64,000 bases of DNA from Temnopleurus reevesii. Lineage: Eukaryota; Echinodermata; Echinoidea; Temnopleuroida; Temnopleuridae. The notes beneath the pieces were generated by a model. That model saw only the letters and a list, made by a program, of their open reading frames with translations, had not been told where the DNA came from and searched no databases. Position 1 is the first letter of the stretch, and every line of letters begins with the position of its first letter. The translations under genes and the position numbers were made by a program. Positions 27,301 through 40,900 of this stretch are shown here, piece after piece. The stretch lies in NCBI GenBank assembly GCA_036244855.1, contig BQKZ01000495.1, positions 62,093 through 126,092 of the forward strand, written 5' to 3'.

Positions 27301-30300
27301 CATTCACAAGACAAAATAATTCATTTTTATGAATAGACAATGAAATAAAACCAAATGTCAACCAAAAAATGTATTCTTTCTTTTTTTTTAAAGTCTGGAT
27401 GATGGATACCAAAAATCAATTGATTCAAAACACATCAATACCAACCGACATCCGTCTGATGACCTTAGATAATTCTATCGTTCAGGTGTATTCAGTGGAA
27501 AGCAAGATTAAGTACGCTATAGAATATGCCTGATGTGTAACAATTCATAAACATCTATTAATCTTAGTAGAGATGATAGAAAAGTTGGGCATATTTATAT
27601 TGTTATCCATGTCAATAAGATAACCTGATATAGAAACATCCATTGGGTTTCCTTAACATCCAAAATCTTTGTATTTTTTCTCTCAGGAAATATGTTTTCA
27701 ATATTGAAAATTTAAACCTGATCAACTTCATTTAAAAAGAGAAAGTGATGGAATTAAGCCAATATTTTGATAATACACTCTCCAAATGTTGGTCACAAGT
27801 TTACCCAACACAGACCAACATACTAATACATGTATGCTCTTTTTGTTCTATGTTTTCCAGGTGTGAAAGAATGTGAGAACAACGCTACAGGCTGCATGCA
27901 TGATTGTGTGAACACAGCCAATAGTTACTACTGTACCTGAAACAATGGCTTTAGGTTGAACCCTGATGGGAGAACATGTGCAGGTAAGAATGTTCCGGAA
28001 TATTTTGTCATTCTTTAACGAGCCGGTGTTTTACCAAATCGTTTGTAAAGTTAAGATCGACTTTAAGAAAGACTGAAGTACGTTGTTGCTTGCCATAAGA
28101 TTGTCAATCATTCAGCACAAGAACTGTTCCCAGTCATTTGTATAGTTGTTCTGAAAGTCGTTTGTAAGTTGGTGAAACACCTCCCTGGACTATTATGAAT
28201 GACTAAGAAATGATATTGAATGATGCTTGTGTGTGTGGGGAAAATAATTGAAATAATGCTTTTTTTTATCCCAATATGGAATAAACACTGATTGATGCGT
28301 TTCCGAGATGCTGTGAAAAAAAATTCTCTGGAAATCATGGGTTATATTCCTACCCGTGAATATCTGAGTATCTTTTTTTACACCATCCTGGAAATGCTTT
28401 GTCAATCAGTGTTTATCCATATTGGGATAAGGCAAGAATTATTCAAATCAAGAAATGAAAGTTGCTAAGACTTAATCCTAGTTTTTCCTACTCTATATGA
28501 AAGATTTGATAGCAACAGAAGTTCAAGGAATAAGAGCATTCTTGCAATTACCTACTTTACTCCTGTCAACATATTCCAAGATTATGAATATTTTTAGAAA
28601 GATGTTTTAACAAGGATATATTGGTGTTTATATCTTAGAACGAGCATAAAGAATTATGAATGATCAAATTCAGCATACAAGTTAGAACAAACAAATATTT
28701 GTAGTGATTACTGTATATTCTCTGTTTAATGGTTTTCCTCATGAAAATTCTAAGTAATAGTTACTATGATATTAAAAAGGACAGCTTTTCCGTTTAATGT
28801 GTGGATATCATTGTCTGATATACTTAAAACATTTTATTTTAGAAGATGTTTATTTACACTGATTGTTTTCCTCAAATGTGATCCTGAATGAAAACAGCAA
28901 AACAAAGATACGAAAAATCAATATGAATTATAATTGCTTGGTGTACTATATTTTTCATCTCTTGATTCATTTTGATATCATTCCAGAAATTGATGAGTGT
29001 GCTGATCTTGCTGGGATATGTAGTCAAGTTTGTGAGAACACCATCGGATCATTCCTTTGCAAGTGTACTGAGGGATACACGCTGGAGATTGACCAAAGAT
29101 CATGTAAACATAACTCAGGTAGGTATCTCAAAAGCTAAGGTGCTATGTCAGGTTTGTGAAAACACCATTGGGCAAGTGAATATACAGGTGTCTATAATTA
29201 ATTCAATTGACACTATAATTCACTAGTCTCCTGGTCCTGAGATAGCATTTGTACATATTGACCAGATGATTAGTAAATTATGACATTTGAATTAATTATA
29301 GACACGTATAGATTTCTCTATCCCATCATGGAGCAAGATAGGAAACACAATTATCGAATCAAATTTCAAGTTGGTATGTCTGCATTTGTAAGTCATAAAA
29401 TAATTACTATATATTCATATCTTCTCATATTCATATTCTATGTTCTCAGGTATTGATCCGCTGATCATTTTCAGCAACCTCTACTACGTCCGATCACTCT
29501 CTCTGGATGGCCGAGAGTACAACCTCATCGCAGACGACTTCCAAGGTGCTGTCGCCTTCGACTTCGATTACAGGGAGGGTCGTCTCTACGTCCTAGATGT
29601 CGCACGATCCCACATCGTCCGTATGAAGATGAATGGTACAGAGCGCGAGGTCATCATTGAGGACTTCGTCAACGGCGGCGAGGGATTGTCAGTGGATTGG
29701 GTTGGAAGGTAAGAACGGTTTTAAACGTGTTTTGGATAGAGTACGGGGTGTGTCTGACCGCATTGCTTTCTGTAAGAGGATTGCACTGTATAGAAAGGGG
29801 AGAGTCATATTAGTCAAGCTCAATCCCTCTCATTTTTTATGATGTGATTGGTTTCATATTCTGTTTTCAAAATTGAATAATAATAATAATATATGCAATT
29901 TATATAGCGCACGTATCCACTCTCATTGCCGAGTGCTCAAGGCGCTTTACATTATTATTACCCTGGCTTTAGCCCGGCAGCCCCCAGCGCCCTTGGTATT
30001 TCAAGGAATGAATATTCCTGCCAGGTACCCACTCACATCACCTGAGTTAAGTGCAGCACAGTGTGAATAAATTTATGGCTGAAGGAAATTGACGCCATAG
30101 GTGGGATTCGAACCTACGACCCTTTGGTTGAAAGGCGAGAGTCACGACCACTACACCATGATTCAGAGGGGTTAACGTCATGAGATTTGTATAGTATTAA
30201 CAAGTAAATATAAGCATAAAATGATTATAACAAGAATAAGTTTATAATCATTGTACGTCTGACTCGCTACATCCGTTCTAATATAAATGAAAAAATGACT

Positions 30301-33300
30301 GAAAATCATTGCTCTGTCTGATTTGTTACAAATGTACAATTGATATTTATCGTAATCTTATATGTTACACGCCCCTGGATGGAAGTCAGAGAAAGATGAA
30401 TTGTGATGTAAGAAACATTTGGTAATATATATAAAAAAAATGTCATGCACGTTATTAGGTGTGAACGCATTTTGCTTGTATTACAGGAAGCTGTACTGGG
30501 TAGACAGTGTGAACGATGTTATGGAGGTAGCTGAGCTGGACGGTAGTCAGAGAAAGACTCTGGTCTACAGAGGAATGGACCAACCAAGGGCTGTCGTGGT
30601 CAACCCTAAACATGGGTAAGATATTCATATCCTATTATTTGTGGTAGTTTCAAGTGGATTTGTAAAACTCATTCTGATTCGGATGAATCTTCAGGGACTC
30701 TGGGATAAAGATGTGAAAAGATATACATCGAAAAATGAAAACTCTTGATGCTCGTGTTTTCTCCTTCCTTTTCTTGATATTTGAAATGTACCTCCATTTC
30801 TTCCTTACATCTACAAAAGACTTGCTTTTTATATTCCAATTGGTTAGAAATTGTTCTGCAAGGGAGAAATGAATAATTGATATGTGGACATATGTAAACT
30901 CAGTTTTCATTAATAAATTATTTTCTCACAAACTCATCTGATATTTTGGGGAAATAGTCTTATTGTAACAGGTGCTTAGGAAAAGTATTGATCAATATCC
31001 TCATATTGATGTTAAACCAGAAAGTGAATATTGAATATTAAATATGAAAGAGTTATATTTAAAGTATTGGAAAAATTATCTCTATACTCCTCTCTTTATC
31101 TACTTTTGTATCAATTTGAGTTTTTCCAATACATACAGTATAAAGACACATAAGGAAGTGGCAGGGCTTTTGTTGACAATTGAATAGATATTTTGAAATA
31201 TATTCTAAATAGTGTCTGTAATCGTATTATTTACGATTGTCTGTGTAGGACTGTTTACTGGACGGATTGGGGTCTGGATGCGTACATCGGACGAATTGGT
31301 ATGGATGGTACTCAGAAGACGCGTTTCCATGACAACAAGATGGTGTTTCCTAATGGCCTCACCATAGACTATGCTGCAGAAAGACTCTATTGGTGTGATG
31401 CTCATTTTAGTCATGTAGGGTAAGTGTTATTTTTCATCTCCTCCTGCATCTTGTTCTTATTCTTGTTGTTCTTTGCTTCATTTTTCTTCTTCTGTGTTGA
31501 GGCGTAGTGGTTGTGACTCTTGCCAGTCATCCTAAGGGGGTGTTGCTCAAAATCAATTGCAAATTGTAACGAGCATTTTCAATTGCGCGTGATGTGCGCA
31601 TTTAACAAGACGCGCATGAAACAATGATTTTGATTGGCGCGTACCGATCAACTGCAACTTACGATCGATTGCAACCTTTGAGCAACACCCCCTAAGAGTC
31701 ATGGGTTCGAATCCCACCAATGACACTAATTTCCTTCAGAAAGAAATTTATCCACATTGTGTTGTATTCAACCCAGGTGAGGTGAATGGGTAGGTAGGAA
31801 GAAATTCTTTGAATGAAAATGAGTGCCAAATGGTAGGCATGCTATAGTAGGGTAATAATGCACAGAGCACTTAGAAACACTTTGTATTAAGTGCTATTTA
31901 GATATTGTGTATTATCATTATTTTATTCTTTATTCTGCTTTTTCTTTATTTTCTGTTATTTTTTCATCATCATCATATATGTTTTCCCTTCCTCCTCCTT
32001 CTTCATCCTGCTCAATAGACTTTTGACAATTTTCTGTACAACATTTCAAAAATGCTATGATTATAGGTAACTGTAACACCTCTGAATATGCCTTCATGAA
32101 CCACTTAAAAATTCATGAATGATTTCACAACCAAGAATAAACAGGACTTGATATCCATGATTTGCAAAGCCACTTTGAGCGAAAGGATGTCAGCAGACAT
32201 GAGGCTTGTGGAGCATATATCTCTCTTTCTTCTAACTGTCACAGTCATGCAGTAAGCATTATGCAGTCAAATCTGTCTATAATGGCCACTGTCTATAGTG
32301 ACCATCTGTCTATAATGGCCACTTAAATTGATTCCCTTCAGGTGAAAACGCATGTTATAGCACCTGTCTATAGAGACCACCTGTCTACAGTGGCCACTTT
32401 TTCTGTTTTCCTTGGGAGGGCCTCTGTAGACAGGTTTTACTGTATGTCACTTAGGGATTGAAGATCTATGGTCAAAATTTCAAAGCATTTAGTGATACTT
32501 AGATCAATTTTACCAACTTTCACAAATGATGTCAACTCCTTGTTGTAATCTGAAACAACCTTTGTCAGTGCATACTGCAAATTTGAGTTGTTTCAATTCC
32601 TAGTGCTAACTGGCAATGACGTAAATCAATCTAGGATATTGAGAAATAATTAAAATATCTTTTAGGAGGTGTTGCTACAAAATTTCTATTGATTGCAAAT
32701 CAATTACAAATAAGTTGCTTTTCATTCATTCATTTTGATTGGCGCATTCCGATCAATTACAACTTTTGAACAACACCCCCTATATCTATTTTCATTGCAG
32801 GTATTCTGACCTAGATGGTACAACGTTCCACATCATACCAACCCGTGCAATTGTTCTTACTCACCCCTTTGCCCTATCCATCTTTGAGAACTATGTGTAT
32901 GTGACTAACTGGAACCATAAAAATATACGTCGCGTTGACAAACTTGAAGGGAATAATGGAATGGAATACATCGAGACTCTTCAGTTACCCATGGATATAC
33001 ACATCTATCATCCACTGAGACAAGACCAAAGTGAGTCGTGCTTTTCAACATTTTGCAATAAAAGTTGTAACAAAATATTAAATAGTTAAAAAGCAGTAAT
33101 ACTGCTGGCAGTGATGATCATGTTGATTATCATGAAGATTTTGATTTCCCTCGTCATAGTCACAGTCACAGTCAACCAGAGTACGTCATTGTTTTACGCG
33201 TCTTCTCATTGTTATTTGCGCAACTACCTGTGACGTCACAATAGGCAGACGCGCAAAACTATGACATACTTCTTCCGATTGACGTGACCTTTGTCACAGG

Positions 33301-34964
33301 TGACTGAAATTGAAACACCATGATATTAAAGATCATTATATGAAAATCACAATGAGGTGATTTTCTCAAATTGCCAACTTCATTCTGAATAATGACGTCT
33401 GTTGATTTTGAAACCTCAAAATAAAGATCAAAACATGTGCCACAAATGAAACTCTGCATTGAAACATCAAAGTGTAAGCTTTGCTTTTCTAGACTGTACA
33501 ATGCGCTGTTATAGAGTTATTATTGATGATGATGAGAACGATTATGATTATAATGTTTATAAGAGTGATGGAGATGGTAACGATGACGATGATGATGATG
33601 ATGATGACAGTGTGTGGATGATGATGATAATGATGATATTACAAAATCACATTGATGACTATTACTAATGACAGTGTCGCTTTCATATGACAAAGCTAGT
33701 AATATTGATGGTAAATAACATTGATACTAATTTTACAATAATGACAACATGAGAGCTAGTAATAACACCATCAGCCATATTTTCCTTTGATTGCTACTAA
33801 TAGATTACTTCATTCAATCATCTTCTTATAACTCTCCCTCAGCTCTTGTGAACCCCTGTGGAAATAACAATGGAGGCTGTTCCAACCTCTGCCTGATAGC
33901 ACCTGGTGGACAGACCTTCACATGTGCTTGCCCAGATAGCTACACACTAGCGGAAGATGGAGTGACTTGTAACGTAGACTGCTCGTCCAATCAGTTTGCT
34001 TGTGCTAACCAGGAGAAATGCATCCCGTTGTCATGGCGATGTGACACTGAGGAGGATTGTAGCGATGGGTCCGATGAGCCAGAGGATTGTCGTAAGTATT
34101 GTGATGGTGTTATTTCACATCAAGTTGTTTTAATGAATTAACATTTAAGGCATAAACAATAATTTGTTATCTGTGTTTTTAGTCAAGCAGTAAAGCAATA
34201 TAAACGTCGCTGAAAAGCAACCCATAGGGAGTGCTGCTCAAAACTTGTAAATAAACTGCAAATCAGGTTTACATTAATACCTGTATTTTATTTTGCTTAC
34301 GGCCCTCACTCCTTACATGATGCGCATGAAACAGATTTTGATTTCCAGTCAACAGCAACTTATGATCGAATGCAAGTTTTGAGCAACAACCTGCAGGCCT
34401 CCTAAAAATTGTTAAAAATAGTATCGGTCAGTAGGAATTTAAAAAAAAATTATTTTGATATTATTGGCACACATTTCATATGGAAAATTCCATAGTATAT
34501 CAAATTTGTTTATATCCTATGCATAATTTTCTCTCTGTTTTATCTTGATTTAAATTTGACACAGTCATATATTTTTGGAATAAATGCACCTATTAAGTAT
34601 GGACCAGAAGTCAGATGTAAACACTGAAAATTCAATTCATTAAAATATAGGGTTAGATGAACAGGATTTATGGAATTTCCCATTAGCATGATGCTTGGAT
34701 ATTTAAAATAGAATAATGTTGATGCCGCAGAAGAAGATACGCTTATGAAAGAGAATTCTGCAAAAAAATCAATTTGATAGGCTCATAATCTATTAAAATT
34801 TATCACTAGATTATGCTATTGGTCTGAGCATTTATAGTGATAACAGGTAACAAAGAATTCTGACTTGCACTGTACATCATTTTATTGAGTAAATATATTT
34901 TCTGAAGTTTTGTTTTCAAAAGCTTCTTTCATATTATTTCATTGAAGTTAACAGTATAGTAGTA

Positions 34965-34997
<33 letters not shown>

Positions 34998-37900
34998 AAG
35001 TAGTTATAATGTGGAGGCGCCGTGGTGTAGTGGTCATGACTATCGCCTTTCAACCAGAGGGTCGTAGGTTTGAATCCCATCCATGGCGTCAATTTCCTTC
35101 AGCAAGAAATTTATCCACATTGTGCTGCACTCTACCCACGTGAAAATGGGTACCTGGCAGGAATTTATTCCTTGGAATGCTTGAGCGCCTAACTGGCTTG
35201 CTCGACAGTATTATAGCCAGGGTAATAATATGGTACCTAGTATCAAGCGCAGTAGAGTACATGCATATAGTGATTGCGCTATATAAATGGACCTAAATCA
35301 TAATAATCTATAATTTATGGATATCATAATGGTATGGGAACTTTGTAAAGCGCTTAGAGAAAATGTTATCAAGTGCTATAAGATACAGACTTATGATTAT
35401 CATTATTATCCCCTCACAGCAACCCGCTACTGTCCTGATCGAGTGTTCCAGTGCGATGACAATGCCTGTGTAGCATCCACGGAGCTTTGTAATGGCGTCA
35501 GTAACTGCCTGGACGGGTCCGATGAAGCACATTGTAGTAAGTATGGGTTAAATCAAGATTGCTGGAAAAGGAGGGACATATTTTTCTTTTATGACTAAAT
35601 TTGTAAGCAATATGAGTGGGAGTTTGCTGTCTTTTTCAATGATAAAATTGAGGTGGAAACACATTTCATATGTACATGATTTCATCAACATAAGAGACTG
35701 AATCAATACCAAGTGTTAGTGGTTGTAATTTGATTGGACAGTAACATTTAGCTCTTGTTGTAACCAAGTCTTATCTTGATTATTTGTTTCAGATACGACT
35801 GTTTGTCAGCCTTGGGAGTTCCGTTGTATGACTGGGTCCTGTATCAACCATGTATTAGCCTGTAATGGTGATGTTGATTGTCTTGATGGATCTGATGAAG
35901 TTGAGGATGTGTGTGGTAAGTTTGCAACAAATTTATGATTACTATAAGCACTGTGAACAGAAGGAACAGAGGACTGGGACAAAGTAAACAACTTCATTCA
36001 AGCATTCACAACACCTTCATGATAACAAACAAATTTTCCAGGTGTGGCTCTTGTTCAACATTTTTCCTACAGAATGAGAAGGATGGACATTTCATTTTTG
36101 CCCATCTAGCTGTTGTTCATGCTTCTATGCAGATTGTACAGGCCTTTGTCCCTTCTCCTCACTCTGGAGACTGATCAATTAATTAGCACTGAGTTCATTA
36201 ATGCATGGTCTTTGTGATTATTCACATTTTTGTATAATTTTGGAGACAAACATAGTTGTACTTTTTCAGCCCTTTATCACAATAAACAAGCTCTGAATCT
36301 GGTTTATCATTATTTATTGCTATGTCTGGCAAGGTTTTGAAATACATTCAGACAGAAAATAATTTGGAATTTGTCATTCCAGAATTACAAATATACATTT
36401 ATTGGCACAGAACACTTATGTCACAAACATTTGCATTATGCCTCCAATCCTAAAAGAAGGGGAAATAAATCATTTCGTTTGCACAATTCAGATTCCAAGG
36501 GACAATTCTGTGTTTGATTTCCAAATCGTTTTAATGTAATTAATGAAAATATGTTTTATTCATTTGTTCTCATGATGTGTTTGATTCGTCATACCTTTCT
36601 TTTTCCCCTTATTTTTTAAATCAGATTTATAAATAAAAAAAAAACAATTAATATGGCTTGATAATGATTTAGTTCACCAATAGCAAGGCTCATAAAAACG
36701 CCAGTATAAAGCGCCATAGAATTGCTGTAATCATTATAATTATTATCAAATATGAATATAAACTATTTCCGCAAAATAAAGTCGGTCATGGACATAGAGC
36801 CCTACACCGTGTATTGAACTGTGCGAATACAACAATAACAAGCCGATTCTGATTTGAATAGAATTACAAAGGAGCATTGAATTGGCGTTCAACTTTATTT
36901 TTCGGAAATAGTTTATATCGTATTATTATTATTTTTGTTATTATTGTTATTATTATTAATATCATTGATATTATCATTATTATTGTCTTTGTAGCTGATA
37001 GAGGATGTTCGGAGGGGTACTTCAAGTGTGGTACAGGATTCTGTATCCCATCTACCTGGGTGTGTGATCTTGATGAAGATTGTGGGGATGCGAGCGATGA
37101 GCCATTGAGAGAGTGTCGTAAGTTCACTCATGCATCATTAATTGTTTTTAAGATTTTCAAGGAATTGGAAGTTTAACCCTAACTAGGCTGGAGGGGGGAC
37201 CTCAATGAATTTTGCAATTATTTTGCGGCGCAAAACATTCTGATAACGGGGCTCACTGACTATCTTGTTTCATGTTTTTTGCAACCTTCAAGACCATTTT
37301 CACGGATATCGGGCTTACTATTACTCCATTACGCAACATTTTATACACGCCTGTCAGCCCCTCCCCTCCAACTGGCTACAAGAATACCCCAGCCTTGTTA
37401 GGATTAAATAGAAATATATTTTGCTATAGTGAACAATAGGTTGTATCCTTTCATATTAAGGCTCTATAGTCTATATATATGATACAACTGTAGTATTAAA
37501 AATCTTTGTACAACTTCAAAAACTGCACTCATACCTATAAGTCAACCAAATTCAGTAAAAAGCTGTAGTCACGGATTATCACTCAATAATCATACTATTT
37601 GTTAGATAAGGTCTTATTTTACTCACCTATTTGAAAAATTATGTAACGCTTGCTTACTTCTGCTTCCTAAAGTGGGAACATGTGATTACATTAAAGAAAA
37701 TAAGTTTACTAATTATCAAATATCCTTTAATTCATTGATCCTCATTGGATGTATGCATAAGAAAGTCATATTTGCAGACACATTTGGAAATAAAATCATT
37801 TGGGACGGTGAAAAACCAAATATTTACAAGCTTCTTTAATCTTTTATTTACAGAAAGCAGAACAACTTGTCCCAGTGGTTGGTTCTCATGTGTGTCCAAC

Positions 37901-40900
37901 TACCGTTGTATACCCTCCTGGGCACTATGTAATGGTTATGATGATTGCAGAGATAATTCAGACGAGGAGCAATGTGGTAAGTTTCCTAAACGCTAAGGTT
38001 TAGGGTTCAAAACTCATTTGGGTACAACTATTGATGTATACCATCCTGGGCACTCTGTAATGGATATAATGATTGCAGGGATAATTCAGATGAGGAGCAA
38101 TGTGTTAAGTTTCCTAAACGCTAAGGTTTAGGGTTCAAATCTCATGTGTGTATAATTACCATACTATAGTATCTTGGGCACTGTGTAATGGCTATGATGA
38201 TTGCAGAGATAATTGAGACAAGGAGCAATGTGGTAATTTTTTTAAACACTTAAGGTTTAGGGTTGTTTGTCGAACTATCAATATATACTGTGTAATGGCT
38301 TTGATGACTGTAATGCGCACACCGTGGGGGAGGAGGCTTAAGGGGCACCAAATTTGAGGTAAAAAGGCCGGCACTAAAACGCCGAGAGGGGCGTCGAATT
38401 TTAGATAGAGACCTGTTTTTTGCTCTCCTTTTTATTTTTCCTATTTTTGGCTTGTCAGTCTAGCTAGGGCAGAGAGGGGGGGGGGCTACAAATTTGAAGT
38501 GAAGACCTTATTCTGTCAGTTCAGTTCAGCCCCCCAGGGGCGTCAAATTTGCTGAGAGGGATGCCAACAGTTGACTGTAGAGAGAAGCAATATGGGAAGT
38601 TCACTAGGTACTCAAGTTTAGGGTTCAAAACCCTTTGTGGGATTAATTGAAAAATATAGCTCTTTACTGTAAAATTACGGTATAGAATTGTGGTCTATTT
38701 TCGATAACAAAGTCATTTTTTTTTTATCCCTTATGATGTAGATTCTCAGGTGTGTGGTAATGGGGAGTTCCAGTGTGACGATGGAAGCTGTATTCCCCAA
38801 CGATGGGTCTGTGACTTTGATGACGACTGTGGAGACAATTCAGATGAGCAGAGATGTAGTACGTATTCCATTCTCATTTCAAATGTGAATTTTTTTATTC
38901 TTATTTCATGTCCTTAAGAAATATATCCCATTTCCACCCATAAGGAAGCAAAATTAGGATATCGATGCAACCTCTTAATAAATCAAGAATTATTTTCATC
39001 ATGTCACAATGCATATTTAAATAAATCTTTATGAAGACACTTCTAGAATTTTCAACCGTGCGGTGTGTCAATTCTTTGCAAAAAAAATGAAAAATATGTT
39101 ATACACTTATCTCAAAACAATTTTGTTATATGTTTTTTTAGTGAAATAAAGAAGACCAGATATGGTATTAAAAAAGAAAAAAAACTGACAACAATCCTGT
39201 TTTAACTTCCAATTAACAACAATCCTGATGAGATAACATTTTTATAAATCAAATCAATTATTCATTGTATCATTTGCAGCCCACAGACAGTGTTCAGAGA
39301 GTGAGTTCCGATGTACTTCCAACGAGTGCATTCCAGTTAGATATGTATGCGACTTTGAAGAAGACTGCCCTGGTGGAGAAGATGAAGCAGCATGTTGTGA
39401 GTACTTTCATTACTTATTTGATTATATAAATGCATCCTCTCTGTGTATATGTTTCCTTCTCATTGTTTTTATTCAGTCCTTTTGCTATGCTTTAAGAGAC
39501 TTTGGTCCAATCAATTGTTCTAATTTACTTATTGTTTTGATTTAGTTAGATACTCTCCTTTAGAAGACTTTCATTAATTACATTTTCAGGTTGCAATTGC
39601 AAAAAGACAATTCTAGGAATTTATCTTTTTAAAGTGGTGGCAGCAGTGGGATTCGCATGTGCCCACACATACACATCATTACCTCTCTTTGCGCTGAGCT
39701 GCAACCCTCTGTGTATTGAATGAATGTAGGATATTTATAAACGTATCTAAAACTTTTGGCAACTTCCAGAGAAATTAATGTCAACAAAATCACTACAATA
39801 GGCAAAAAAATTAAATGTAGTATGCAAATTCTGCAGTGGCTAAAATGTGCGCTGACGTGAACTTGCACTTGGAACGTTAAAAAACATAAATGATTTCCTG
39901 AAATGGAACGATACCAACTGCAAAAGAGAGCTAAATGGGAATACAATGTTCATGGAGTTTTCTCTTCTTTAAAAATGTGGCAGCGGTGGAATAAGCTGTA
40001 CACAAATACACTACGTGGATATCATAGTGCTTGAAAAAAATTGCTGATATCTTCATTACAAAATTGGCAAGCAGGTTACTGTCAAATGCTTGATCTTGTT
40101 CTTTTCACTTAATGTGTTCAAAATGTAGTTTTATTCTTCACTCGTAGTTTTTCATTTTGAATTATCATATTTTTGTCAATGATTATTGTTGAAGACAATA
40201 TTAGTAATAGAAATATTTGTGTGAAATTTTTCTCTAACAGCGGATTATCAGTGCTACTTCCCCTCTCAGTTCCAGTGTGCCAGTGGTCATTGTATTGATG
40301 AACAGTTTGTTTGCGATGGCACTAGCCAATGCCAAGACTCATCTGATGAAGTGAACTGTCGTAAGTAGACTGCCATGAACAGCCCTCATTCGTAAAATAT
40401 TTTCTCACTAACAATTTGAAATGATATGTAATGAAAAAGTTCTCTATTTACATCAAATTGGCACTTGAGAGATTATTATGATGGCTTTTCAAACAAGATA
40501 TACTTTGGATAGCCTGTATTGCAATTGAGTTATTTTGATTTTAGAAAGGGGAATGTAACTATATGCAATGTATTATTTGCTTGAACATCAATAGAATACT
40601 TTCAACATTATGATAGATTTTCTTTCAATCATTGTTTATAAAATGTCAGAAATGCACTCATTTTTCAGTAGAGGGTTTGATTTAGCTTTTGGGGTCCTCC
40701 TATATGAAATTAATATTTGAGGCAGTGTGCACCTTATAAATTAGTGAAAAGTTGAACATAGCAATAAATGTCCCAAGTTACTATTGATAATGATGATGGT
40801 GTCTTTGACAATATTGAGAATACTGTCTACGTTATTTAATCCCACTCTTTCTTTTGACCATACAGCTACTCGTCTTCCTCAAGGACTATACTGCTTCCCA

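Noticed and set aside
33520..33668. Asp-rich open frame
   Set aside because: Imperfect GAT/ATG simple repeat in an intron.
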